From assembly GCA_964629975.1 (NCBI GenBank), contig CAZVUN010000028.1:1-26296 (forward strand): 26,296 nucleotides of DNA, read 5' to 3'. Origin of the DNA: G020354085 sp964629975 (GTDB lineage: Bacteria > Pseudomonadota > Gammaproteobacteria > Acidiferrobacterales > Sulfurifustaceae). Below the pieces are notes generated by a model. The model searched no databases. It was given only the letters and a program-made list of their open reading frames with translations, and was not told where the DNA came from. Below are positions 1-9,197 of this stretch, one piece after another; within the stretch, counting starts at the first letter, position 1, and every line of letters begins with the position of its first letter. The position numbers and the translations under genes were made by a program.

Positions 1-1738
1 TCTCCGGGGCGCGTGTCGCCGGTGCGGGTGGCGCTTCCGTCGGCTTGCCAAACAGGCTGCGGAACAGGCGCGTCAGAATGCCTTCCCGCGCTTCAGGCTT
101 GGCCGGTGCCGGCGCAGGCGGCGGGGCCGGCATGTGGCTGAGCGGCCCGATTACCGGCTGCTCGGGGCTGGGCGCGCCGGGCGGCGGCAATTCTTCCTCG
201 CCTTCTTCGTCCTCGACCATCTCGATCTCGTAGCTCGGGATGTCGGCCTCTTCCTCGTATTCCTCGAGGCGCAGCCGCCGGATGTGGTAGTGCGGGGTCT
301 CGAGCTCCGGGGTGGCGATGACCATGATCGGGGTGCCGATGCGCGACTCGATCGAGCTCAACTCGTGGCGCTTCTCGTTGAGCAGGAAGGTCGCCGTTTC
401 GATCGGCAGGTGCACGTGCACGGCCGCGGTATTCTCCTTCATCGCCTCTTCCTGGATCATGCGCAGCACCGACAGCGCCGAGGACTGCACGCCGCGGATG
501 TGGCCGGTGCCCTCGCAGCGCGGGCACACCAGGCTCGAGGTCTCGCCGAGCGCGGGGCGCAGGCGCTGGCGCGACATCTCGAGCAGGCCGAAGCGCGAGA
601 TGCGTCCGACCTGCACGCGCGCGCGGTCGACCTTGAGCGCCTCGCTCAGGCGGTTTTCCACCTCGCGGCGGTTGCGCTCCGGGGTCATGTCGATGAAATC
701 GATGACGATCAGGCCCCCCAGGTCGCGCAGGCGCAGCTGGCGGGCGATCTCCTCGGCGGCCTCGAGATTGGTGTTGAGGGCGGTCTCCTCGATGTCGGCG
801 CCCTTGGTGGCGCGCGCCGAGTTGACGTCGATCGTCACCAGCGCCTCGGTCTTGTCGAACACGATGGCACCGCCCGAGGGCAGGCGCACCTCGCGCGAGA
901 AGGCCGATTCGATCTGGTGCTCGATCTGGAAGCGCGAAAAGAGCGGCGTGTCGTCCTTGTAGAGGCGCACGCGGTCGATGTATTGCGGCGCGACCTGCTG
1001 CACGAACTTGCGCATGCGCTCGAAGATCTCGGCGTTGTCGACCAGCACCTCGCCGATGTCCTGGCGCAGGTAGTCGCGCACCGCCCGCACCACGAGGTTC
1101 GATTCCTGGTAGATCAGGAAAGGGGCGGGGCGCTCGGCCGCGGCCTTGGTGATCGCATCCCAGGTCGCCACCAGGTAGTCGAGGTCCCACTGCAACTCCT
1201 CGGCCGAGCGGCCGATGCCCGCGGTGCGCGCGATCAGCGCATAGTCATCGGGGACCTTGAGCTGGGCCATGGCCTCGCGCAGCTCGGCGCGCTCCTCGCC
1301 CTCGATGCGCCGCGAGATGCCCCCGCCCTTGGGGTTGTTGGGCATCAGGACCAGGTAGCGGCCGGCCAGCGAAATGAAGGTGGTGAGCGCCGCACCCTTG
1401 GTGCCGCGTTCTTCCTTGTCGACCTGGACGATGAGTTCCTGGCCCTCCTTGATGACGTCGCGGATCTTGACCTGGCTGATCGGGGTGCGTTCGTCGAAAC
1501 CCTGGAAGTAGATGCGGGAGATTTCCTTCAGCGGCAGGAAGCCCTGGCGCTCCGTGCCGTAGTCGACGAACGCGGCCTCGAGCGAGGGCTCGACGCGCGT
1601 GATCTTGGCCTTGTAGATGTTGCCTTTCTTTTGCTGGTAGGTAGAGGACTCAATATCGAGATCGAGGAGCTTTTGACCGTCGACGACAGCCAGCCGCAAC
1701 TCCTCGGGGTGAGTTGCGTTGAACAGAATGCGCTTCAT
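1..1738 (-). CDS. rne: Ribonuclease E, N-terminal catalytic half (3' end off window)
   Basis: Endoribonuclease that starts mRNA decay and processes rRNA and tRNA precursors. The start is the ATG at 1736-1738, giving MKRILFNATHPEELR, the usual RNase E/G opening. The S1 RNA-binding domain spans about residues 36-120. The DNase I-like catalytic core carries the metal-binding aspartates D304 (in IDVNSARATKG) and D347 (in IVIDFIDM). The zinc-link is CPRC (C405, C408), which joins protomers in the tetramer. Each lies one residue past the E. coli position from memory. After the core comes an acidic, proline-rich linker, then EGILTRLFRSLFGKP at residues 552-566 (bases 41-85). This short amphipathic segment sits where E. 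coli RNase E has its membrane-targeting helix, so I infer inner-membrane attachment. The degradosome scaffold would lie beyond base 1. An A-run precedes the ATG, with no good Shine-Dalgarno. Divergent from rluC, as in E. coli. Confidence 0.96.
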   Translation of the reverse strand, partial: MKRILFNATHPEELRLAVVDGQKLLDLDIESSTYQQKKGNIYKAKITRVEPSLEAAFVDYGTERQGFLPLKEISRIYFQGFDERTPISQVKIRDVIKEGQELIVQVDKEERGTKGAALTTFISLAGRYLVLMPNNPKGGGISRRIEGEERAELREAMAQLKVPDDYALIARTAGIGRSAEELQWDLDYLVATWDAITKAAAERPAPFLIYQESNLVVRAVRDYLRQDIGEVLVDNAEIFERMRKFVQQVAPQYIDRVRLYKDDTPLFSRFQIEHQIESAFSREVRLPSGGAIVFDKTEALVTIDVNSARATKGADIEETALNTNLEAAEEIARQLRLRDLGGLIVIDFIDMTPERNRREVENRLSEALKVDRARVQVGRISRFGLLEMSRQRLRPALGETSSLVCPRCEGTGHIRGVQSSALSVLRMIQEEAMKENTAAVHVHLPIETATFLLNEKRHELSSIESRIGTPIMVIATPELETPHYHIRRLRLEEYEEEADIPSYEIEMVEDEEGEEELPPPGAPSPEQPVIGPLSHMPAPPPAPAPAKPEAREGILTRLFRSLFGKPTEAPPAPATRAPE

Positions 1739-2101
1739 TTTTTTTAAAATCCCTGACGCCCGGGCATTGCCCGCTCACGGCGGCGTAGCGCTCGACCTGA
1801 AGTGGCGCGCCTTGCGCAGCTGGGAAAGCGGCTCGCGTCTCGCGGACCGGCTGACGCTCACCCGCAGCGGAAAATCCTGTGCGTCTTGTCTGGTGCGTCT
1901 CTACGTCTCGTAAGGGTGAGAGACGCATAACCCTTTTGGCCCCGTCCCCCTGCGTTGATCAGGCGAGCCGCTCGGACGAAACTCGTCGGGCCGCGTCCCT
2001 TCGGCACGGATGCCAGGGACGGAAACCGTTACAACCTCATGAAAAATGCACCGGCTACAGCTTGTCGCGCCGCCAAACAGGAGCAAGCGACACTGACATC
2101 T
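1739..2101 (-). promoter_or_regulatory. Long structured 5' leader of rne
   Basis: This 418-bp gap between rne and rluC (1739-2156) holds no convincing gene. From the predicted start site near 2101 to the rne ATG is about 363 nt, close to the 361-nt leader by which E. coli RNase E represses its own synthesis. Directly visible stems: TGCGTCTCT/AGAGACGCA (1894-1902 with 1919-1927, 9 bp perfect, 16-nt loop); GTCCCT/AGGGAC plus inner GGCA/TGCC around a CGGA loop (1995-2020); CGGGC/GCCCG with a 3-nt loop (1761-1773). The leader ends in seven A's before the ATG (1739-1745), an unstructured site without a Shine-Dalgarno. Autoregulation is an inference; I did not align it to the enterobacterial rne leader family. 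Confidence 0.55.
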
Positions 2102-2107
2102 TTTTAC

Positions 2108-2136
2108 AATATATCAAGCAAGTACAGCATGGGCAA
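2108..2136 (-). promoter_or_regulatory. Sigma-70 promoter for rne
   Basis: Read on the minus strand: -35 TTGCCC (2131-2136), a 17-bp spacer, -10 TATATT (2108-2113). The -10 is preceded by TGA, so it also has the extended -10 form TGnTATATT. Predicted start near 2101. It lies in the only strongly AT-rich part of the gap. Confidence 0.6.
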
Positions 2137-2138
2137 TC

Positions 2139-2147
2139 TGTTATGAT
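2139..2147 (+). promoter_or_regulatory. Extended -10 promoter for rluC
   Basis: TGtTATGAT is an extended -10 element. No good -35 is found at 16-18 bp upstream, which fits the extended -10 class. The expected start near 2154 is only 2-4 nt before the ATG at 2157, so the rluC mRNA would be leaderless. It sits right beside the -35 of the opposing rne promoter. Confidence 0.5.
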
Positions 2148-2156
2148 CGAATTTGC

Positions 2157-3113
2157 ATGAAAATTCCACGCCCTGGCGCCGGCAGCGGGGTGCGCCACGT
2201 CGAGATCGATGAGCGTCACGCCGGCCAGCGCCTCGACAACTTTCTGCTGCGCGAACTCAAGGGCGTTCCCAAGAGCCGCGTCTACCGGCTCCTGCGCAAG
2301 GGCGAGGTGCGGGTCAACGGCGGGCGCGCCGGCCCTGACTACCGGCTGGCGGGCGGGGATCGGGTGCGCCTGCCCCCGGTGCGTACCGCGCCGGCGGCCG
2401 CAGCGGTGGCGGGCGAACGCTACCGCTGGCTGGCCGAGCGCATCTTGTACGAGGATGACGAGCTGCTGGCGATCGACAAACCGTCCGGACTGGCCGTGCA
2501 CAGCGGCAGCGGGATCGGGACCGGTCTGATCGAGGCGCTGCGCGCGCTGCGTCCGGAGGAACCCATGCTGGAGCTGGTGCACCGGCTGGATCGTGAGACC
2601 TCGGGCTGCCTGCTGCTGGCCAAGACGCGGGCTGCGTTGACGGAGCTGCATCGCCAGATACGCGCCGGCGAGATGGACAAGCGCTATCTCGCACTGGTGC
2701 GCGGCCGCTGGCGCGGGCGCGGGCGGCGCGTGCGTCTCGCCCTCGAGAAAGGGCAGCGGCAGTCCGGTGAGCGCATGGTGCGCGTGACGGAGGAGGGGCG
2801 TGCGGCGGAAAGCTATTTCCTGCCGCGCCAGCTCTACGCGCACGAATCCTTGGTCGAGATCCGGCTGGCGACCGGCCGCACCCACCAGGCGCGCGTGCAC
2901 GCCGCACACCTCGGTCACCCGATCGGCGGCGACGACAAGTACGGCGATCGCGAGTTCAATCGTGAGCTGCGCGCGCTTGGCCTTAAACGGCTGTTCTTGC
3001 ACGCCGCGCACCTTGGCTTCGTGCATCCGCGGCATCACGGCAAGATGCACGTGGAGGCGGCGTTGCCGGCCGATCTCCAGGCAGTCTTGTCCCAGCTCCA
3101 TGCGCGCGCGTGA
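2157..3113 (+). CDS. rluC: 23S rRNA pseudouridine(955/2504/2580) synthase RluC
   Basis: Isomerises three uridines of 23S rRNA to pseudouridine. An S4 RNA-binding domain (about residues 18-75, RLDNFLLRELKGVPKSRVYR) is followed by the RluA-family catalytic domain. The signature HRLDRETSG (142-150) holds the catalytic aspartate D145. GRTHQARVHAAHLGHPI and the late KRLFLHAA are also family hallmarks. At 318 aa it matches E. coli RluC in length and is near-collinear with it, so this is RluC rather than RluA or RluD. ATG 2157 is chosen because the family keeps about 20 residues before the S4 core. There is no Shine-Dalgarno, and the gene is probably read from a leaderless transcript. Its 3' end overlaps the HAD gene by 14 bp. 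Confidence 0.95.
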   Translation: MKIPRPGAGSGVRHVEIDERHAGQRLDNFLLRELKGVPKSRVYRLLRKGEVRVNGGRAGPDYRLAGGDRVRLPPVRTAPAAAAVAGERYRWLAERILYEDDELLAIDKPSGLAVHSGSGIGTGLIEALRALRPEEPMLELVHRLDRETSGCLLLAKTRAALTELHRQIRAGEMDKRYLALVRGRWRGRGRRVRLALEKGQRQSGERMVRVTEEGRAAESYFLPRQLYAHESLVEIRLATGRTHQARVHAAHLGHPIGGDDKYGDREFNRELRALGLKRLFLHAAHLGFVHPRHHGKMHVEAALPADLQAVLSQLHARA

Positions 3114-3753
3114 CTATCAGCTGATCGTGTTCGACTGGGACGGCACGCTGATGGACTCGGCGGCCAAGATCGTCAGCTGCTTTCAGGCGGCGCTCGCCGA
3201 TGTCGGGATTGCGCCGCCGCCGCAGGCGGCCATCCGCGACATCATCGGCCTCGGCCTGGACGAGGCGGTTGCGGCGCTCCTCCCGGACCTGCACGCCGCC
3301 ACGCGGGCGCGCATCGTGGAGCGCTATCGCGAGCATTTCCTGCACCTCGATCAGACCGCGATGCCGCTGTTTGCGGGGGTGCGCGAGGGGCTGGCGGATC
3401 TCTGCGCGCGCGGCTACCTGCTCGCCATCGCGACCGGCAAGGCACGACGCGGCTTGACGCGCGCTCTGCACGCCAGCGGCCTCGAATCCCTGTTCGTCGC
3501 GTCACGCTGCGCAGACGAGGCGTTCTCCAAACCGCACCCGCAGATGCTGCTCGACATTCTTGAGCGCACCGGCGTGGACGCGGCCGATGCGCTCATGGTC
3601 GGCGACACCGTCTACGACCTGCAGATGGCAAGCAGCGCGCGCGTCGATGCCCTGGCGGTGAGCTACGGCGTGCACGACCGCAGTCGGCTGCTCGCGCATG
3701 CGCCGCTCGCCTGTCTGGATTCGTTTCGCGAGGTCCACGCGTGGCTGCCCTGA
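3100..3753 (+). CDS. HAD-IA family phosphatase (phosphoglycolate phosphatase-like)
   Basis: Predicted cytoplasmic phosphatase of the haloacid dehalogenase superfamily. Motif I is FDWDGTL, with nucleophile D12 and acid/base D14. Motif II is the threonine in IATGK (T112), motif III the lysine in FSKPHPQ (K144), and motif IV GDTVYD (D169, D173). The stretch between motifs I and II has the size of the small helical cap of subclass IA. The 217-aa length fits Gph-like enzymes. ATG 3100 overlaps the end of rluC by 14 bp, so translation is probably coupled. A HAD gene next to rluC is conserved in Pseudomonas and relatives, but its substrate is not fixed by sequence: phosphoglycolate, a pyridoxal phosphate or another small phosphate are all possible. 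Confidence 0.9.
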   Translation: MRARDYQLIVFDWDGTLMDSAAKIVSCFQAALADVGIAPPPQAAIRDIIGLGLDEAVAALLPDLHAATRARIVERYREHFLHLDQTAMPLFAGVREGLADLCARGYLLAIATGKARRGLTRALHASGLESLFVASRCADEAFSKPHPQMLLDILERTGVDAADALMVGDTVYDLQMASSARVDALAVSYGVHDRSRLLAHAPLACLDSFREVHAWLP

Positions 3754-4136
3754 ACGACAGTGCCGCGGATCGGGTGTGCGCATCGGGCGATCTGAGCGAG
3801 CGCGGGACGGGCGTGCGCTTTTGCGTGCGCCGCGCGGGCGGCGAGGTGCTCGCCGCCTTCGCCATCCGCTATCAGGGGCAGGTGCATGCCTACCTCAACC
3901 GTTGCGCCCACAAGCTGACGGAGCTCGACTGGGAGGCCGGCCAGTTCTTCGATGCCGACCGCCGCTACCTGGTGTGCGCCACCCATGGCGCGCTCTACGA
4001 GCCGGACACGGGCGTGTGCGTCGCGGGTCCGTGCCGCGGCGCGCGGCTCGAGCGCATCGCCGTGTGCGAGACGCCCCAGGGCATCCGCCTGGAGGCGGCC
4101 GATGGGATACACTTGGTGCACCGCCAAACGCCGTGA
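3741..4136 (+). CDS. Rieske [2Fe-2S] domain protein
   Basis: Small soluble protein of 131 aa made almost entirely of one Rieske domain. The cluster ligands are visible as C-x-H (C55, H57) and C-x-x-H (C79, H82). The later GVCVAGPCRG (91-100) matches the proline loop that closes over the cluster. There is no signal peptide, membrane segment or fused oxygenase, so it resembles the ferredoxin-type Rieske proteins that pass electrons rather than cytochrome bc1 subunits. The start is GTG 3741, overlapping the HAD stop by 13 bp; the next gene starts 12 bp downstream, so it is in the rluC-sppA operon. The redox partner is unknown, and no oxygenase or reductase gene lies nearby. Confidence 0.88.
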   Translation: MAALNDSAADRVCASGDLSERGTGVRFCVRRAGGEVLAAFAIRYQGQVHAYLNRCAHKLTELDWEAGQFFDADRRYLVCATHGALYEPDTGVCVAGPCRGARLERIAVCETPQGIRLEAADGIHLVHRQTP

Positions 4137-4148
4137 CGAGGGAGTACC

Positions 4149-5132
4149 GTGAGCGACAAACCGCAGCCAGAAGGCGAGGCCCCCAAGGGCCCCGAGCGCT
4201 CGGAGCGCTGGGAACGCGACCTGCTCGAACGCCTGGCGTTCGCCTCACTCAACGAACAGCGCAAGGCGCGCCGCTGGGGCATCGCCTTCAAACTGTTCTT
4301 CGCCGTCTATCTGGTGATCCTGCTCGTCCTGTCGCAATCGGATCACTGGACCGGCAAGGCGCTTGCCACCCGGCACACGGCGCTGGTCGAGCTTGAGGGC
4401 GTCATCGAGAGTGAAGGCGCCGCCAACGCCGACAATGTTATTACCGGGCTGCGTTCCGCCTTCGAGAGCACCAACACCGTTGGCGTGATCGTGCGCGCCA
4501 ACAGCCCGGGCGGCAGCCCGGTGCAGGCCGCCTACATCTACGACGAGATCAAGCGCCTGCGCGCCAAGTACCCGAAGATTCCGCTGCACGCCGTGATCGG
4601 CGATGTCTGCGCCTCGGGTTGCTATTACGCGGTGGCGGCGGCCGACAAGATCTACGCCGATCGCTCGAGCATCGTCGGGTCCATCGGCGTCTTGATGAAT
4701 GGCTTCGGCTTCGTCGACAGCATGCGCAAACTCGGGGTCGAACGGCGCCTGCTCACCGCCGGCGAGCACAAGGGTTTTCTCGACCCGTTCTCGCCGCTCA
4801 AGCCATTCGAGCGCCAGCATGCGCAGAACCTGCTCGCCCAGGTGCACCAGCAGTTCATTGCGCGGGTGCGTGAGGGACGCGGCAGCGCACTCAAGGAGAC
4901 CAAGGACATGTTCTCCGGTCTGTTCTGGACCGGTGAAGAGGCGCGCAAGATGGGGCTGGTGGACGAGTTCGGCAGCGCCAGCTACGTGGCACGCGAAGTG
5001 ATCGGGGCGGAGGACATCGTCGACTACAGCTTCCGCGAAGGCCTGTTTGACCGTTTCAGTCGCCGCCTCGGCGCTGCGGTTGCGGAGTCGTTGAGCAGCC
5101 GGCTCCTGTCGGGGGCGCCCACGCTCAAGTGA
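4149..5132 (+). CDS. sppA: Signal peptide peptidase SppA, short form (S49 family)
   Basis: Membrane-anchored serine/lysine protease that degrades signal peptides left after protein export. The protein is 327 aa. Residues 1-47 are charged and predicted cytoplasmic, a single membrane segment lies at about 48-62 (KLFFAVYLVILLVLS), and the protease domain follows outside. The nucleophile is S156 in VCASGCYYAV. The general base is probably K208 in GEHKGFLDPF, by analogy with Bacillus SppA. NSPGG and GSIGVLMNG are family motifs. It has one S49 domain, unlike the double-length E. coli SppA67K. The start is GTG 4149 with Shine-Dalgarno-like GAGGGAG just upstream. Last gene of the rluC operon, convergent with maf. 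Confidence 0.93.
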   Translation: MSDKPQPEGEAPKGPERSERWERDLLERLAFASLNEQRKARRWGIAFKLFFAVYLVILLVLSQSDHWTGKALATRHTALVELEGVIESEGAANADNVITGLRSAFESTNTVGVIVRANSPGGSPVQAAYIYDEIKRLRAKYPKIPLHAVIGDVCASGCYYAVAAADKIYADRSSIVGSIGVLMNGFGFVDSMRKLGVERRLLTAGEHKGFLDPFSPLKPFERQHAQNLLAQVHQQFIARVREGRGSALKETKDMFSGLFWTGEEARKMGLVDEFGSASYVAREVIGAEDIVDYSFREGLFDRFSRRLGAAVAESLSSRLLSGAPTLK

Positions 5133-5137
5133 GCGTG
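5120..5137. other. GC hairpin over the sppA stop, between convergent sppA and maf
   Basis: CACGCTC-aagt-GAGCGTG is a perfect 7-bp stem with a 4-nt loop that includes the sppA stop codon. It fills the 16-bp convergent gap and could act in both directions, but no T-run follows on either strand. It is therefore a weak candidate for intrinsic termination. Confidence 0.4.
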
Positions 5138-5148
5138 CGTGGCGCGCC

Positions 5149-5724
5149 TCAGATGACCGCGATGCCCTCCTGCTCGAGCATGCGCACGAGCCGAATGAGC
5201 GGCAGGCCGATCAGCGTGTTCGGGTCCTCGCCCTCGAAGCGCTCAAGCAGCGCGATGCCGAGACCCTCCGAGCGCACGCTGCCGGCGCACGCGTAGGGCT
5301 GCTCCTTGCGCAGGTAGCTTTCGATCTGCGCCTCGCTCAGCGCCCGAAACGTCACCCGATAGGGAACCACCTCACACTGCACGCGCGCCGTGGCGCTGTT
5401 CACCAGGGCGAGGCCCGTGTAAAGAACCACGGTGCGGCCGGCAGCCGCGCGCAGTTGCTGCACCGCACGCTCGTGCGTGTGGGGTTTGCCGACGATCGCC
5501 CCGTCGTACACCGCGACCTGATCCGAGCCAATCACCAGCGCATCCGGCACGGACTCCGCGACCGACCGCGCCTTCTCAACCGCCAGACGCTCGACCAGCG
5601 CCTGCGGGGTCTCGCCAGGTCGTGGTGTCTCGTCAACCTCCGGCAGTACGACCTCGAACGGGATCTTGAGACGGGCCAGGAGCTCGCGCCGGTAGGGCGA
5701 GGAGGACGCAAGAACGAGTCGCAT
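5149..5724 (-). CDS. maf: 7-methyl-GTP pyrophosphatase, Maf family (YceF type)
   Basis: House-cleaning nucleotide pyrophosphatase that hydrolyses modified NTPs. The closest match is the YceF subgroup, which prefers m7GTP. The 191-aa protein has the Maf opening LASSSPYRRELL (residues 5-16), EVDETPRPGETP, the catalytic GSDQV (D68), and the closing DPNTLIGLPL. CAGSVRSEGLGIALLERFEG aligns with E. coli YceF almost residue for residue. I chose ATG 5724; a TTG at 5739 would add five residues (MPPTC) not seen in the family. No clear Shine-Dalgarno. It lies 72 bp downstream of pycB on the same strand and may be co-transcribed. In E. coli yceF also neighbours yceD-rpmF, but here the pyc genes intervene. 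Confidence 0.93.
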   Translation of the reverse strand: MRLVLASSSPYRRELLARLKIPFEVVLPEVDETPRPGETPQALVERLAVEKARSVAESVPDALVIGSDQVAVYDGAIVGKPHTHERAVQQLRAAAGRTVVLYTGLALVNSATARVQCEVVPYRVTFRALSEAQIESYLRKEQPYACAGSVRSEGLGIALLERFEGEDPNTLIGLPLIRLVRMLEQEGIAVI

Positions 5725-5796
5725 ACAGGTAGGTGGCAATGGCGGTCGCGCAGCGTCGGTGCGGCGCGGTTGATCCTGTGCGGCAGGGCGCGCGGA

Positions 5797-7638
5797 CTAT
5801 TCGATTTCGACCAGGGCCTCGTCGGGATTGACGCTGTCGCCCTTGGCAATGTTGACTGCCTTCACGGTGCCGCCGACCGGGGCCGGCACCTCGTTTTCCA
5901 TCTTCATCGCCTCGATGACGAGCACCGGGTCGCCGGCCTTGACCTGCTGGCCGACGCTCACCAGGATGTCGACCACGCGCCCCGGCATGGAGCTGGTGAC
6001 ATGACCTTCCTTGCTCGCCTTGGGGCGCTTGGAGCCCTTCGACACGCGCTTGGTGTCGACCATGGCCGATTCGGTCGGAACGGTCTCGGCGAGCACTTCC
6101 ACCAGGATCTGTTCGGGCACGCCATCGACGGTGACGAAGAACGGGCGCTGCTCGGCGGTCTTGTGGCCGACGCCGGTGACCCGAATGTGGTAGGTCTCAC
6201 CGTGCATCGTGACGTTGAAGTCAGTCGGGGCGTAGGCGGGCGGCGCGAGCGCCTCGCTGCCCGCCGGCGGTTTGAGCGCCTCGGGCTTCAGTGCGCCGGC
6301 GGCACGCTCCTCCAGGAACCGGCGGCCGATCTCGGGGAACATCGCGTAGGTCAGGACGTCTTCCTCGCTCCTGGCAAGCTCGCCAATCTCCTCGCGCAGG
6401 CGGTGCATTTCGGGCTTCAGGCGGTCCGCCGGCCGGCAGGTGATGACCTCTTCGTTGCCGATCGCCATGTTGCGCACCGCCTCGTTGACCTTGCCGGGCG
6501 CGCGCCCGTAGCGACCCTGCAGATAGAGCTTCACCTCGTTGGTGATGCTCTTGTAGCGGCTCCCGGTGAGCACGTTGAGCACTGCCTGCGTGCCGACGAT
6601 CTGCGAGGTCGGCGTCACCAGCGGCGGGAAGCCCAGGTCCTCGCGCACGCGCGGAATCTCCGCCAGCACCTCGTTCATGCGATGCAGCGCCCCTTGTTCC
6701 TTCAGCTGGTTCGACAGGTTCGAGATCATGCCGCCCGGCACCTGGTTGACCATGACGCGCGTGTCGATCTCGGCGTACTCGCTTTCGAACTGGTGATACT
6801 TCTTGCGCACGGTGCGGAAGTACGCGCCGATGTCCTGCAGCAGTTCGAGATCGAGACCGGTGTCGTAGGGCGTACCCTGCAGCGCCACCACCATGCTCTC
6901 GGTGGGCGAGTGACTGGTGCCCCAGGACAGCGACGAGATCGCCGTGTCCACGTGGCGCGCGCCGTGCTGCACGGCAAGGTACATGCAGATATTGGCCACC
7001 CCGACCGTGGTATGCGAATGGAACGCGAGCGGCAGGCGCGTGGCCTTGGACAGGGCTGCATAGAGCTCGACGGTGCGCACCGGCGTCAGCAGTCCGGCCA
7101 TGTCCTTGATCGCGATCGACTGGCAACCCATGGCCTCCAGTTTCCTCGCCTGCTCCACGAAGTGCGCGATGGTGTGTACCGGGCTCACCGTGTAGCAAAT
7201 CGCGCCCTGCGCATGCTTGCCCGCGCGCAATACCGCCTTGATCGACACCTCGATGTTGCGCAGGTCATTCATCGCATCGAAGATGCGGAACACGTCGACC
7301 CCGTTGGCGGCGGCCTTGCCGACGAAGGCCTCGACCACGTCGTCGGAGTAGTGCCGGTAGCCGAGCAGGTTCTGGCCACGCAGCAGCATCTGGATCGGGG
7401 TCTTGGGCAGCGCCTGCTTCAGGCGGCGCAGCCGCTCCCACGGGTCTTCCTTGAGAAAGCGGATGCAGGCGTCGAACGTGGCACCCCCCCAGGCCTCGAG
7501 CGACCAGAAGCCCGCGCGATCGAGCTTCTCGCAGGCCGGCAGCATGTCCTCGATTCGCATGCGCGTGGCGAGCAGCGATTGATGCGCGTCGCGCAGCACC
7601 ACGTCGGTGACGTAGACCTTGTTGGCGGCGTTGGGCAT
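5797..7638 (-). CDS. pycB: Pyruvate carboxylase subunit B (carboxyltransferase plus biotin carrier)
   Basis: Transfers CO2 from carboxybiotin to pyruvate, giving oxaloacetate to refill the TCA cycle. The 613-aa protein has an N-terminal TIM-barrel carboxyltransferase domain: VLRDAHQSLLATRMR (14-28) with metal-binding D17, IAIKDMAG with the lysine carbamylated in this family (K178), and FHSHTTVG with metal ligands H207 and H209. The PYC_OADA-type domain follows, then a biotinyl domain with EAMKMEN, whose attachment lysine is about K579. The family also includes oxaloacetate decarboxylase alpha, but no membrane OadB or OadG gene is present and the partner next door is a biotin carboxylase, which favours pyruvate carboxylase. 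ATG 7638 lies 17 bp after the pycA stop. The frame stays open upstream, but that part is a shadow of pycA. Confidence 0.92.
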   Translation of the reverse strand: MPNAANKVYVTDVVLRDAHQSLLATRMRIEDMLPACEKLDRAGFWSLEAWGGATFDACIRFLKEDPWERLRRLKQALPKTPIQMLLRGQNLLGYRHYSDDVVEAFVGKAAANGVDVFRIFDAMNDLRNIEVSIKAVLRAGKHAQGAICYTVSPVHTIAHFVEQARKLEAMGCQSIAIKDMAGLLTPVRTVELYAALSKATRLPLAFHSHTTVGVANICMYLAVQHGARHVDTAISSLSWGTSHSPTESMVVALQGTPYDTGLDLELLQDIGAYFRTVRKKYHQFESEYAEIDTRVMVNQVPGGMISNLSNQLKEQGALHRMNEVLAEIPRVREDLGFPPLVTPTSQIVGTQAVLNVLTGSRYKSITNEVKLYLQGRYGRAPGKVNEAVRNMAIGNEEVITCRPADRLKPEMHRLREEIGELARSEEDVLTYAMFPEIGRRFLEERAAGALKPEALKPPAGSEALAPPAYAPTDFNVTMHGETYHIRVTGVGHKTAEQRPFFVTVDGVPEQILVEVLAETVPTESAMVDTKRVSKGSKRPKASKEGHVTSSMPGRVVDILVSVGQQVKAGDPVLVIEAMKMENEVPAPVGGTVKAVNIAKGDSVNPDEALVEIE

Positions 7639-7655
7639 GGTGGCGGTTGCGGGCG

Positions 7656-9074
<1,419 letters not shown>

Positions 9075-9129
9075 GGCGTACTTCGCTCCGTCACAACCGC
9101 TGCGACGACCCGGCAGGCCCCCTTGGGTC

Positions 9130-9158
9130 CTTTTACGGAAACCGCATGGGGGTGTCAA
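9130..9158 (-). promoter_or_regulatory. Sigma-70 promoter for pycA-pycB
   Basis: Minus strand: -35 TTGACA (9153-9158, perfect), 17-bp spacer, -10 TAAAAG (9130-9135, four of six). Predicted start near 9123, giving a leader of about 49 nt before the GTG at 9074. Confidence 0.55.
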
Positions 9159-9197
9159 CCCGATGAGGCAGCCGGGACACGGAAAAACCTCCATATT

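Noticed and set aside
134..1747. 537-codon open frame on the plus strand
   Set aside because: It is antisense to rne, whose catalytic residues and zinc-link are unmistakable on the minus strand.
2103..2108. TTTACA as a -35 for rluC on the plus strand
   Set aside because: It is more than 30 bp from the TATGAT, and nothing -10-like lies at 16-18 bp; the bases belong to the rne -10 region.
1879..2160. 93-codon frame ending in an ATGA overlap with rluC
   Set aside because: Its composition is not protein-like, it has no ribosome site, and it runs through the rne and rluC promoters.
5725..5739. TTG start of maf at 5739
   Set aside because: It adds MPPTC before the conserved MRLVLASSSP opening; ATG 5724 fits the family.
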